DNA from: Pseudofrankia sp. DC12
GTDB taxonomy: Bacteria; Actinomycetota; Actinomycetes; Frankiales; Frankiaceae
DNA length: 64,000 nucleotides
Reading direction: 5' to 3'
Assembly (NCBI RefSeq): GCF_000966285.1
Contig: NZ_KQ031391.1
Location: 5,270,430 to 5,334,429 of the forward strand
Shown here: positions 24,914 to 34,098 of the stretch, in pieces
Layout: each line of letters opens with the position of its first letter
Position numbering within the stretch: position 1 is the first letter of the stretch
The notes under the pieces: generated by a model
What the model was told of the DNA's origin: nothing
Seen by the model: the letters and a program-made list of their open reading frames with translations, nothing else
Databases searched by the model: none
Program-made: the position numbers and the translations under genes

Positions 24914-25795
24914 ATGTCGAGTGCGACGAGCACGTCACAGCCGTCGGCCATTGCCAGCGGGACGTTCCGGCTCGGCGGCGACCTGACCGTGAACCGGCTT
25001 GGCTATGGCGCGATGCAGATCACGGGTCCAGGCGTGTGGGGGCCTCCCGCTGACCCGGACGGCGCGGTCCGGGTGCTGCGCCGGTCCGTCGAGCTGGGCG
25101 TCAACTTCATCGACACCGCGGACTCGTACGGTCCGTACGTCAGCGAGGAACTGATCGCCAAGGCACTTCATCCGTACCCGGAAGACCTGGTGATCGCGAC
25201 GAAGGCCGGCCTCGTCCGGACCGGGCCGTCGGTCTGGGTCCCGCTCGCCCGCGGCGCGTACCTCCGCCAGGAGGTCGAGATGTCGCTGCGCCGGCTGAAG
25301 GTGGAACGCATCGACCTGTTCCAGCTGCACCGGATCGACCCGCGGACCCCGGTGGAGGAGTCGCTGGGTGAGCTGAAGAAGCTGCAGGAGGAGGGCAAGA
25401 TCCGCCACATCGGCCTGTCCGAGGTCACCGTCGACCAGCTGGCCCAGGCCCGGTCGATCGTTGACGTCGCCAGCGTGCAGAACAGGTACAACCTGGCGGA
25501 CCGCGCCTCCGAGGACGTGCTGGAGTACTCGGAGCGAGAGGGACTCGGCTTCATCCCCTGGTTCCCGGTCGGCACCGGCTCTCTCGCCCGGCCGGGCGGC
25601 CCGCTGGACGAGGCCTCCTCGGCGCACGGCGCGGCGCCGGCTCAGCTGGCGCTGGCCTGGCTGCTGCGCCGCTCGCCGGTGATGCTCCCGATTCCGGGCA
25701 CCAAGTCGGTCGCCCACCTCGAGGAGAACGTCGCCGCGGCGGACATCGTGCTCAGCGACGCGGAGTTCGAGAGCCTGGAGGCCGCCAGCCGTTGA
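24914..25795 (+). CDS. Aldo/keto reductase
   Basis: A 293-aa NADPH-dependent oxidoreductase of the AKR barrel fold. Catalytic tetrad elements are visible: FIDTADSYGPYVSEELIAKAL (Asp, Tyr), LVIATKAGL (Lys) and FQLHRIDP (His). The C-terminal cofactor-binding part is MLPIPGTKSVAHLEENVAA. ATG 24914 follows GAGAGGACGAAC. Substrate unknown. A strong hairpin terminator follows the stop. Confidence 0.94.
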   Translation: MSSATSTSQPSAIASGTFRLGGDLTVNRLGYGAMQITGPGVWGPPADPDGAVRVLRRSVELGVNFIDTADSYGPYVSEELIAKALHPYPEDLVIATKAGLVRTGPSVWVPLARGAYLRQEVEMSLRRLKVERIDLFQLHRIDPRTPVEESLGELKKLQEEGKIRHIGLSEVTVDQLAQARSIVDVASVQNRYNLADRASEDVLEYSEREGLGFIPWFPVGTGSLARPGGPLDEASSAHGAAPAQLALAWLLRRSPVMLPIPGTKSVAHLEENVAAADIVLSDAEFESLEAASR

Positions 25796-25815
25796 CGTAG
25801 GCAGACTGTGGCCCA

Positions 25816-25859
25816 CCCGTCCAAGGCCGGACGCCAGACGCGCGCCGGCCTTGGACGGG
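25816..25859 (+). terminator. Hairpin terminator after the aldo/keto reductase
   Basis: A perfect 15-bp inverted repeat, CCCGTCCAAGGCCGG (25816-25830) with CCGGCCTTGGACGGG (25845-25859), and a 14-nt loop. It starts 21 bp after the aldo/keto reductase stop codon. Confidence 0.8.
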
Positions 25860-26121
25860 GCGGAAAATGCTGACAGGGTGATCGAGACTGGGCCAGGTGG
25901 GCTCACGCGTCGGGACCTTTAGCCTGTGGCGCGAGGGCCTCTGTACGGGCATCATCGGCGTGGCCCACACGAGGGCGTCGGAAGCACCTGTTCTGAGCGC
26001 TCTCTGGGTCCCAGCCAGCCGCCTCGGATCGCGTCGAGCGACCCGACATTCCGGGCTGGCGCGGACGCGGGTCGTCTCGTCCCACGGTGTGGTGAACGCG
26101 AGGCCGCACAATGGAACATGA
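25860..26121. other. Intergenic region before tRNA-Arg, nothing recognised
   Basis: About 260 bp between the terminator hairpin and tRNA-Arg. No gene or repeat is evident. The tRNA promoter should be in its last part. Confidence 0.4.
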
Positions 26122-26197
26122 GCGCCCGTAGCTCAGCGGATAGAGCGAGTGCCTTCTAAGCACTGGGTCGCAGGTTCGATCCCTGCCGGGCGCACCA
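26122..26197 (+). tRNA. tRNA-Arg(TCT)
   Basis: A full cloverleaf: acceptor GCGCCCG pairs with CGGGCGC, D-arm GCTCAGCGGATAGAGC, anticodon stem AGTGC/GCACT with loop CTTCTAA giving anticodon TCT (26155-26157), T-arm GCAGGTTCGATCCCTGC, discriminator A and encoded CCA (26195-26197). It marks the left edge of the IS-rich island, and the frame of the adjacent recombinase ends inside it. Confidence 0.97.
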
Positions 26198-27290
26198 ATC
26201 CAGGCAAGGTGCGAACCTGCGTACCGTCACCGCGCCTGTGCGTACGGCTGCGAAGATCGTCCTGATCTGTGTGGGTCGCGGCCGGACGTTCGGCCTCCGG
26301 GCTGTATGTCGGGATGCGGAAGATCGGTTCGATCTTGTGGCGGCCGGTCACGCGAATCTCGGAGACGAGGGAGCCGGTCAACCGGCGCAGGGTGGTGGGG
26401 TCGCCGTGCTTGATTGCTTCGCTGATCAGGTTGGACAACTGGTCGAGGTCGTCGACAGTCGGGGCTGAGGGCTGGGGGCCGTCCTCGGCGATGAGGCACG
26501 AGAGTTCGCCGCGCCGCTCCTGTAGTTCTCTGATCCTGAGGGTCAGTCGCTCAACGCGTTGTCCTGTGGTCGTGTCCGAGAGGGCGCCGGACTCGAAGGC
26601 TGCGAAGTAGCGGTCGATGGCCGTGGTGGCCTTGGCGAGTTCGGCGTCGAGGGTGAGGAGTTCGTCACGGCGGGCGCTGTGCGTGGCCGTGACCGCATCG
26701 GTGAGTGCCTCGGCGGCTTCTGCGGCGAGCGCGCTGTCTGCGTAAGTCTCGATCATGGCTGCGAGGATGGCGGCGTCGAGTTGGTCGGCGGGTATGCGTT
26801 CAGCGGGGCAGCGGGCGGTGCCGTGGCGGATTCGGCTCCAGCAGGTGTAGTAGCGGTACCGGTAGAGGTTTCCGCGGGCGGCGGTGCCGACGTAGTGCTT
26901 GCCACAGATCGTGCAGATGATCTTCCCGCTGAGGAGGTAGTCGGAGCCAGTCGCCGCGTGCTTCGCTGTGGCGTCGTCAGCTCGGGCTTCGAGGATCTCC
27001 TGGGCCTCGTCGAAGAGTGCTCTGTCGATGATGTGAGCGTGCGGCGCCGGGTAGTCGACGCCGCGGAAGCTGATCTCGCCGATGTAGGCGCGGTTTCGTA
27101 GGACGGTGACGATGGCGGCGCCCGACCAGTGGTTGCCGGTCTTGGTACGCAGCCCTTCTTTGCTGAGCGCACGCGCGATTGCTTGGCTGCCGAGGCGGCG
27201 GCTGACGTATTCGCGAAAGATTCTCCGGACTATGGGGGATTCGGCCTCGTCGATGACGAGGTGGTCGGTCAGTGGGTCGATCTGGTAGCC
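26133..27290 (-). pseudogene. Large serine recombinase, N-terminal catalytic domain removed by an IS
   Basis: The frame encodes the C-terminal two thirds of a large serine recombinase of the phage/ICE integrase type. GYQIDPLTDHLVIDEAE with IVRRIFREYVSRRLGSQAIARALS is the Recombinase domain, the CTICGKHYVG ... C ... C part is the zinc ribbon, and a coiled coil follows (LTLDAELAKATTAIDRYFAAFE, TLRIRELQERRGEL). The N-terminal resolvase domain with the catalytic serine is absent: homology stops exactly at the inverted repeat of the IS at 27291. The stop codon lies inside tRNA-Arg, so the last 20 or so residues are antisense tRNA, as expected at an attachment junction. It should be inactive. Confidence 0.85.
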
Positions 27291-28526
27291 TGTGGGTGCC
27301 CGATATCGGATCCGGTCATGCTGCCTGCAGGTATTCGTGGACGAGACCGTCGAGTCGGTCCCGTCGAACCACGGCGGCTGCTGGTTCTGGTGGCGGGCCG
27401 GTCGCGGCGGGTGGCCGCTGGTGGAGTGATCGATGGGGTCGGTGTGCGTTGTAATGATCGACAAAGTCCGTGAGGACAGCGGTCAGGTGACGTTCGCCGA
27501 GGATGAGCAGGTGGTCGAGGCATTCGCGTCGGACGGTGCCGACCCAGCGTTCGGCGTAGGCGTTCGCGACCGGCGCCTGGACGGGGGTACGGAGGATCGT
27601 GATGTTGTCGGCGGTGAAGACCGCGTCGAACGCGGTGGTGAACTTCGTGTCCCGGTCTCTGATCAGGTAGCGGATCGGCGATGGTCGCAGGTCGTGGTCG
27701 ATCAGGAGGTTGCGGGCTTGCTGGGTGACCCAGGCGCCGGTGGGGTGGCGGGTGACCCCGGCCAGATGGACGCGGCGACGGTCAAGCTCGAGGAAGAACA
27801 GTATGTACAGCCGGGTCAACCGCACCGTGTCGACGGTGAAGAAGTCGCAGGCGACGATGCCGCGGGCCTGCGCGTGTAGGAACTGGCGCCAGGTCGGACC
27901 GGCCCGGCGGGGCGACGGGTCGATTCCGGCCGTCCGCAGGATCTTCCAGACAGTGGAGGCACCGATCCGGTGACCGAGCCCGACCAGCTCGCCATGAACG
28001 CGCCGGTATCCCCACGGGGGGTTTTCCCGGGCGAGCCGCAACACGAGCGCGCGAACCTCCGCCGCGGTCGAGGGCCGGCCAACCCGGCGATACGGCTGGG
28101 TCCAGTGTCGGCGGGCCAGCTGGCGATGCCACCGCAGGATCGTTTCGGGCCGCACGGGCAGAACCGGCCAGGACGCCCGGGGAAGCAGCCGCGCCAGCGC
28201 GGCGAACACCGCCCGATCCGCCCAGGTCAACCGTGGCCGGGCCACCTGACGGCGTAGAACGACCAGCTCATGCCGCAGCAGAAGGATCTCGGCGTCCTTC
28301 GACGCGGAACTCCGCGCGAACAGCGCCAGCCAGCCGGTCAACCAGCGCACAGCGAGATAGACCAACCGCAACGCCACAACCACGATCATGAAACCGTAGC
28401 CGCCGGCGCGGACACCAGACGACTACCAGACCACGCCGAGACGACACAGCCCGAACCTCGCGCCACCGCTGGGCCCGCGGCGAAAACCCCAGGTCAGCAC
28501 CCACGATCTAATATCGGGCACCCACA
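27291..28526. mobile_element. Insertion sequence with rve-type transposase
   Basis: A 1236-bp element bounded by perfect 16-bp inverted repeats, TGTGGGTGCCCGATAT at 27291-27306 and its complement at 28511-28526; the symmetry continues two more bases (CC/GG) outward. It contains one transposase gene. No target duplication is visible on the flanks, and the rest of the interrupted recombinase is not found to the right, which suggests a deletion next to the insertion. Confidence 0.85.
27316..28389 (-). CDS. Transposase with integrase core (rve) domain
   Basis: A 357-aa single-frame transposase. The N-terminus carries a hydrophobic stretch then an HTH-like region (SKDAEILLLRHELVVLRRQ; PETILRWHRQL), an HTH_21-like PPWGYRRVHGELVGLGH, and the catalytic core with the DDE triad in VACDFFTVD, IRDRDTKF and NAYAERWVGTVRRE. 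It ends HRPHRSLHQRPP. This is the layout of IS3/IS481-like retroviral-integrase transposases; I cannot assign a precise IS family. The frame is intact, so the element may still be active. Confidence 0.85.
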   Translation of the reverse strand: MIVVVALRLVYLAVRWLTGWLALFARSSASKDAEILLLRHELVVLRRQVARPRLTWADRAVFAALARLLPRASWPVLPVRPETILRWHRQLARRHWTQPYRRVGRPSTAAEVRALVLRLARENPPWGYRRVHGELVGLGHRIGASTVWKILRTAGIDPSPRRAGPTWRQFLHAQARGIVACDFFTVDTVRLTRLYILFFLELDRRRVHLAGVTRHPTGAWVTQQARNLLIDHDLRPSPIRYLIRDRDTKFTTAFDAVFTADNITILRTPVQAPVANAYAERWVGTVRRECLDHLLILGERHLTAVLTDFVDHYNAHRPHRSLHQRPPAATGPPPEPAAAVVRRDRLDGLVHEYLQAA

Positions 28527-28622
28527 GGTCCTCAGCGTTACTCCAACGAGTACCTGCGGCTGACCCCGACTCGGGGCATGTCCGACATGACGGATCTTTG
28601 CTCGACGCGAGTACCACCGCGC

Positions 28623-28844
28623 CACCTGACCGAGCAGCGAAACCGCAGGTGAGCCGATCACGGCAGGTTGAAGGCACGGCTACGGCCGATGCGGGGGCTG
28701 AAACGGCTGCGCTCCGCCCAGGTGATCGGCTCCGGGCACGCCTTCGTCCAGAATCTCCGCCGCGGCCACTACGCACTCGGCCTCGACACCGAACCCCACC
28801 ACCGACTCGCAGCAGCGTTCACCGAGCTCGCCCTGGCTCTCTGA
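28623..28844 (+). pseudogene. IS6-family transposase remnant (C-terminal end)
   Basis: The frame reads HLTEQRNRR, a stop at 28650, then ADHGRLKARLRPMRGLK, HAFVQNLRRGHYAL and HRLAAAFTELALAL, ending at TGA 28842. This corresponds to the conserved end of IS6-type transposases (EQ..NNR.EADHGRLK, RPMRGLK, GHAFVQN). Everything upstream of HLTEQ is missing, so it is a dead fragment. Confidence 0.75.
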
Positions 28845-29006
28845 CCAGGCAACCAGCCCACTCCAGCCCTACCCCGGACCAACTCAATGCAACAGCGCCG
28901 TTCGATCCTCCCGACCGTGCGCCTCCGGCGCGGCGCACGGGCGACATAGGACGTGGGCGTGAGCGGCTTTCGTGGACACGCTCTGACTGGCCGAGTGAGC
29001 CTCAAA

Positions 29007-29393
29007 TCAGCGCCGCCGGGGGTCGCTTGCGCGCGGCACGAGGTTCGACGCTCCCGCCGCGTGTTGGGGGCACGGGTGGCGGGTCGAATCGACCGAAACC
29101 TCCCAGGTGATCAGACTGGCGGCATCCGTCCGAGACCGCAGCGCGTTCAACGCTCTGTTCCACGTCCCATCGCGATGCCAGTCCAAGAACAGCCCGTAGA
29201 CGGTGCGCCAATGCCCATAGCGGGCCGGCATGTCACGCCACGGCGCACCGGTCCGCGTCCGCCATCGGATCCCGTCGATCAACTGTCGCCGCGACCACGT
29301 CCGTGGACGACCCGGCTTCTTCTTATCCGTCTCCGAGGGCAGTAACGGCTCGAGCACAGCCCACTGCTCGTTTGTAAGGTCACCCCGTGCCAC
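29007..29393 (-). pseudogene. IS5-family transposase, truncated
   Basis: The first 128 residues of an IS5-type transposase: LTNEQWAVLEPLLP, GRPRTWSRRQLIDGIRWRTR, GAPWRDMPARYGHWRTVYGLF and the start of the catalytic core WEVSVDSTRHP with QHAAGA. Homology stops there; relatives need about 130 more residues or a second frame. GTG 29393 is the start. No inverted repeats were found, so this is a fragment. Confidence 0.8.
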
Positions 29394-29737
29394 AATAGCT
29401 GATCTTCCAAGTCAGATCACGCCAGTTCACCAGCGCCGACAGACACCAGACAGCTCGCAAATATGCCCTAAAAGCCTTCACTGAACCGATGTGAGAGATG
29501 ACTCGGAGAGAGCTTACAGGCCACGTCATCCTGATTCCTTAGGGTTTCCATGACGGTTGATGATAACCCTCATTGTGGGGAAGCATATTGAGTTTTGATC
29601 TCGCCGGTCAGTACGGTGGTTCTAACAGCTCCGGTAAGCAGGTCGGGCAGGCGTGCAGTAGCCGGCATAGGGACATTCGAATTCCAGCCGGTGCGCCATA
29701 CGTAATCGCACATACCGAAGTCAACGGGTGTGTCTGG
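29394..29737. other. Lower-GC intergenic region, nothing recognised
   Basis: About 340 bp of lower GC content than the backbone, in the island. I see no supported gene. It probably includes debris from the neighbouring IS fragments. Confidence 0.4.
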
Positions 29738-29995
29738 CTACCCTGTTGGGGCCCGTTCCAACAGCAGTAATAGTATCCCGAGCGCCATCAGTGCCAATCC
29801 GGTTGCTGTCGCCAGGATCCGCCGGCGCCGATGTCGACTGATGGCCCGATCCAAGGGGGGAGGGAGTCGATGGATCTCACGTATTATCGAGGCTTTCCCG
29901 GCACGCAGGTACTTCTCGACCTCGACGGTTGAGTCCCAGTTCGCGTCCGAGGATGCGGCCCGGAAGACATGACACGGGTCGATATCGTCATTCAT
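29738..29995 (-). CDS. Small single-pass membrane protein
   Basis: An 85-aa protein with a charged cytoplasmic N-terminus (residues 1-58) and one C-terminal transmembrane helix (ILATATGLALMALGILLLLL) followed by a five- or six-residue tail, so tail-anchored in form. ATG 29995 follows an AGAGAAGG-type site. I know no family. It stands alone between an IS5 fragment and a P450 remnant. Confidence 0.5.
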   Translation of the reverse strand: MNDDIDPCHVFRAASSDANWDSTVEVEKYLRAGKASIIREIHRLPPPLDRAISRHRRRRILATATGLALMALGILLLLLERAPTG

Positions 29996-30140
29996 GAGGC
30001 CTTCTCTTCTCTACCGCCACGCGGCCGGCGATGCGCCGGAGGGATGCTCGACCAGAACGCACAAATCGACCTGCGAGATCACCTTCGATGACCGCTGGCC
30101 GCCCGCGCCTGGCTCCTGACCAAACCGTCGGGAACACCGT

Positions 30141-31244
30141 TCACGGAAGGGGCCTTGCCCTTGCCGAGAGTCGTTTGATGCCGTTGACGGAGATCGAGCG
30201 AAGGAACTCGGGCTCGCCGGTAATGGTGAGTTCAGGCAGCTGGCGGAAGGCTTCGCGAAAGATCGCAATGATCTCGGCACGTGCAAGTTGGGCGCCGAGA
30301 CAGAAGTGGGGACCGGGTCCTCCGAATGCGAGGTGGGAGTTCGGGGCTCGGGTTAGGTCCAGCCGATCGGGCTCGCGAAAGACCTGTTCATCGCGGTTGG
30401 CGGCGGCATAGAATAGCAAGATCTTGTCGCCTTTCGCGAGACGGTGGCCGTTGAGGGTGGTGTCCCGGGTAGCAGTGCGGCGCATGGTCGCGACGGGTGT
30501 GGTGTAGCGGAGGATTTCGTCGACGGCGGTGGGGTGCATCCGTTCAAAGTCGGCGACCCAGGCGTCGCGCGCGTGGCGATTATTGTGGAGGGTCCAGATA
30601 CCGAGACTGATCGCGTTGCGTGTGGTCTCTTGGCCCGCGAATGCCAATAGGACGAAGAAGGAGGAGATTTCCCGCGTCGTGAGGTGGATCCCGTCGACCT
30701 CGGCTTGGACGAGGGCAGTCAGCAGGTCGTCGGTGGGCCTGCGCCTGCGCTGCTCGGCGAGATCGGTTGCTAGGTCGGCGAGGCTGGCGCCAGCATCGAG
30801 GAACGCGTTGACCGGATCCTGTTGGTGGGGCACGAAGTCGGGATCGCCTCCGGAGACGATCACGTTGGACACCGTCTGGACGCTGGCCCGGTGGCTTTCT
30901 GGAATACCGACAAGGTCGCATATGACCGTGAGTGGGAAGGGCGCGGCCAGGTCGGCGACGATGTCGATATCGCCGCGCAGAGCGGCAGCGGCGACGGTCG
31001 CGGCAGCTGTGCGCTGGATGTCGTAATCCAGGCGGCGCAGGGTGCGGGGAGTGAACGCGGCAGCGACGATCCGGCGGAGCTGGAGGTGTCGAGGGCTATC
31101 GAGGTTGATGATCGAGCCAAAGAACTCGTTGAACTCGGGACTGAGATCATTGACCCACAGGGCACCCTGACCGGAGCAGAAATCAGCCGGGCGGCGGGAG
31201 ACCTCGATGATGTCGCCGTGTCTGACTGTCAAGTGATGCTGCAC
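30141..31244 (-). pseudogene. Cytochrome P450, N-terminus missing
   Basis: The 367-aa frame carries nearly all of a bacterial P450: the I-helix LLAFAGQETTRNAIS, the ExxR region (DEILRYTTP preceded by the K-helix), RDTTLNGHRLAKGDKILLFYAAANRD, and the haem-binding FGGPGPHFCLGAQLAR with its cysteine. It also has the DSPRHLQLRRIVAAAFTPRTL segment. Family members are about 400-415 aa; the first 40-60 residues before RHGDIIEVSRRPADF are missing, and the sequence upstream of 31244 is open but contains no start or homology. GTG 31244 may give a shortened product, likely unfolded. It is followed by no ferredoxin gene. Confidence 0.75.
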
Positions 31245-31986
31245 GCTACAGGGAAAGATGGGACGTTGGACGGCGGCAGAGACTTTTGCCCGATTTGTTT
31301 TCCAAACAATCCCAATACTGCTACGCGGCTTCCGCGGTCCGTGGCCACGCGAAGCTGCTGGTCGTGGGGTTTAGCTGGAAAAGGGTGTGCGGGCGCGCCA
31401 GGCGCCATGGTCGAGACTCTTGTGTCATGGTAGATGGTTTGTGCTGTGGTGGTGGTTCTGGGGTGCATAACTGTCCTTCTGGCGTGAGAGTATGTGATCG
31501 TTCAGTGCCTGCATGGGGGTTTTCGGGCCCTGCGAGGGCCGTTGTTGAGAGTGGCAGCGACCGCCGCGAGGTCACGGACACTAAGTTTGACTAGGTCGGG
31601 GCTGGGGCGGCGTAGATCGTGACTCACCGCGGAAGGGCTCCTGGGACATCGAGCACGTCGGGCCCGCACACGACGAGTCCGGGCTGAATAACTTCCGCGG
31701 TGTGGTGCGGCAGCGGCTGGCCGCAGGGGCGAGGTGAGCTTGATCTGGGCCTGGACGCTCGGACGCGAGTGGATCGTTGCCGATCACGTCATCGAGGCTA
31801 GGTCACTTGGTCGACGCGTTCGGTCGCGTCTACGACACCTCGGGTTCCCAAGGCCACAGGGCGACGAGGTCTCCCGCCAACCGGCGCCGGCACTCATCAT
31901 TGAGCCGAGCTTTCCAAGCAAGCCCAATCACCTGGTGAGCGGGTGGGATGATCTGTGTCGTGGTGGTGGAGGCATGGGCGGCCTAG
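31245..31986. other. Gene-poor stretch of the island, no gene supported
   Basis: About 740 bp between the P450 remnant and the IS701 remnant. Frames on both strands are short and incoherent. A 9-bp inverted repeat (CCGCGGAAG/CTTCCGCGG) occurs near 31638-31700. It reads like decayed sequence. Confidence 0.45.
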
Positions 31987-32481
31987 CTGGAGAGACTGTG
32001 TTCGCTGGTTGGGGGCCGGTTCGGGCGAGCGGCGCCGCGGCGGCGGGTGGCCGAGTATGTGTCGGGGCTGGTCGCGGGGTTGGATCGCAAGGATGGCTGG
32101 ACGTTGGCGGAGCGCGCGGTGAGGTCTCGCCGGACGGGATGCCGCAGTTGCTGCGCCGCGCTGACTGAGACGTCGACGGCGTCCGCGACGACGTCCGTGA
32201 TCATGTCGTGGAGCGGCTGGGTGACCCGAAAGCGATGTTGGTCATTGATGACACCGGGTTCCTGAAATAGGGGACTCGGTCGGCTTGGGTGCAGGGCAGT
32301 ACTTGGGGACGGCGGGCCGGACGGAGAACGGCCAGGTCGGAACGTTTGTTGCCTATCGGTCCCGGTTCGGGCATGCGCTGACCGATCGCCAGCTCTACCT
32401 GCCTCAGGCGTGGACCGCTGATCGGAAACGCTGCCGTAAGGCGGGAACGACGAGGAGGTGGCGTTCGCGACCAAGTGTTGA
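31987..32481 (+). pseudogene. IS701-family transposase remnant
   Basis: Across shifting frames the sequence spells an IS701-type transposase: LERLCSLVGGRFGRAAPRRR, VAEYVSGLVAGLDRKDGWTLAER, SPDGMPQLLRRAD, DHVVERLGDPKAMLVIDDTGF, then an in-frame stop, AGRTENGQVGTFVAYRSRFGHAL, DRQLYLPQAWTADRKRCR and a final EVAFATKC with a stop. At least two frameshifts and two stops are present, and the C-terminal part is absent. Confidence 0.75.
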
Positions 32482-32763
32482 GCGGCACTCTGGACGCTCA
32501 GGTCGAGGCGGAATCGGGCGTTGAGCGTGCCGACGGTCGAGACCAGTTCCCTCGTTCGTCGGCGGCGGCAGCTCGCCGACGAACGTCCCGCGCGCGGTGG
32601 GTGCTGCGATGTCGCTGGAACGACGGCGCGACAGTGTCGGCGCGGTGTCGCCTCCGGTGTCGGGCACGGGCGGCTTGCCCCGACCGGTGGTCGAGGGCCA
32701 GGGTGCAACACCAGCCGCCCCTTCGGAGACCCGGCGGCAAGGCCAGAACCGGACGGGATGGAC

Positions 32764-33345
32764 GATGATCGGGGTGTTCGACCCGGCGGCGGCTCGCCAG
32801 GCGCTGGCACGGCGGCTGCGCTGCCCGGACTGCGGTGCGCCGCTGGCGCCGTGGGGCCGGGCCAGGCTCCGTACCGTGCGCGACCGGGGCGGCCAGGAGC
32901 GCACGCGCCCGGACCGGGCGCGCGGCCTGCGCAGCGACGAGATCTGCCGGCTGTGCCTTGGCTGCAGCCGCTGGCAACACAACGGCTCCCTGGCGCCCGG
33001 CGACGCCCGCGACGTCCTCGCCCCGGGACGCCGTCTGACTGCTCGACGTGCCGGTCCCCAAGACCGGGACCGCGTTCACCGAACCGGTCGACCCGATCAT
33101 CGGCCAGGCCATCGAGGCCTGATATGCCCTGCGGCCGGCCCAGCCCCAGCGCCTGGACCGCAAGACCAACGAGTGCGTCGACCTGCTGTTCAGTATCGGC
33201 GCTCACCTGGTCGCCAAGTACTACATCAACATCAACCGCACGATCATCCCGGCGCTCTGCCGCAAGGCCGGTGTCCCCACCGCGGACATCCGCGGCAACA
33301 TCACCAGCCACCGCGCCCGTCGACGATCGCCAGCCAGGGGGCTGG
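32764..33345 (+). pseudogene. Mosaic: DUF6431-like N-terminus joined to a tyrosine integrase remnant
   Basis: From ATG 32764 the frame begins FDPAAARQALARRLRCPDCGAPLAPWGRAR, like the zinc-finger start of DUF6431 proteins. It then passes into GLRSDEICRLCLGCSRWQH, and in another frame LLDVPVPKTGTAFTEPVDP, RKTNECVDLLFSIGAH and CRKAGVPTADIRGNITSHRAR with STIASQ after a further shift. These latter pieces match a common actinobacterial site-specific integrase, C-terminal catalytic half. Stops occur after GRR and in place of a Trp codon (EA-stop-YALRP). The active-site Tyr is not reached. Confidence 0.65.
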
Positions 33346-33365
33346 ACGGCAGACGCGGGGATCGG

Positions 33366-33806
33366 CTACCCGCCGCGGTCGCCGCGTCCTTTTGCCAGCT
33401 CGATCGTGACTCGCTGGTCCGGCCCGGTGGAGCTGCCGACCTCGCCGGCCAGCGCGCTTAGCACGGTCCAGGCGAACGTGTCCTTCGACGGCGGCTCGCC
33501 GTCAAGGCTGTCGACCGAGACGGTGACCCGCATGAGGCGTGGCGACAGCGTGAAGACGCACTCCAGCGCCGATTCCGGGACTGCGGAGATCAATAGCAGG
33601 GCGGAGGCCTCGTCCACGGCGATCCGCAGGTCCTCGATGTCGTCAAGGGTGAAGTCCGCCCGCGCGGCCAACGACGCGGTCGCGGTGCGCAGGACGACCA
33701 GGTCAGCGCCGGCGGCGGGGATGGTGAGCCGCACGACGTCGCGCGGGCCGCCACCGTGGACATCGCCGGAGTTGCCCGCGCCATCGGCTGAAGGCGTCGG
33801 ATCCAC
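33366..33806 (-). CDS. RsbW-like anti-sigma factor / ATP-binding kinase
   Basis: A 146-aa protein of the HATPase_c_2 (RsbW/SpoIIAB) class that would bind an alternative sigma factor or phosphorylate an antagonist. Characteristic is DIEDLRIAVDEASALLLIS, holding the N-box region, and DTFAWTVLSALAGEV near the end. The G-boxes are not obvious. GTG 33806 has GGGGGTAG upstream. In most actinobacteria the gene lies next to a sigma-B/F gene; here it lies between an integrase remnant and a low-GC gene with no sigma factor in reach. Confidence 0.75.
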   Translation of the reverse strand: MDPTPSADGAGNSGDVHGGGPRDVVRLTIPAAGADLVVLRTATASLAARADFTLDDIEDLRIAVDEASALLLISAVPESALECVFTLSPRLMRVTVSVDSLDGEPPSKDTFAWTVLSALAGEVGSSTGPDQRVTIELAKGRGDRGG

Positions 33807-34098
33807 GTTTCTACCCCCAGTGCTGGGTCATTCGCTCCGAGACTCGTCGCCAGCGTCGAGTTCGAGTTGTCCGCCGCCCGCCGGGCACGTACCCGCCCGG
33901 TGGGCTGTTGCCTACATCATCCCGCCACCACTCTGCCGGTTCGTCGTGGGCCATCACCGGCCCCCTTGACCCGCCGACCTACCACGACCTGTGGTTCCAC
34001 TCGCCACCGTCGACACCCGGATCACCCGGGTGTCGATGGACGACGACACCTTCCCCGCGGGCGCCGGCCAGCTCGCCCTGCACTATCGAGTCAGGACA

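Noticed and set aside
32835-33311. Antisense frames over the integrase remnant as possible novel genes
   Set aside because: They are low-complexity Arg/Ala products complementary to recognisable integrase pieces.
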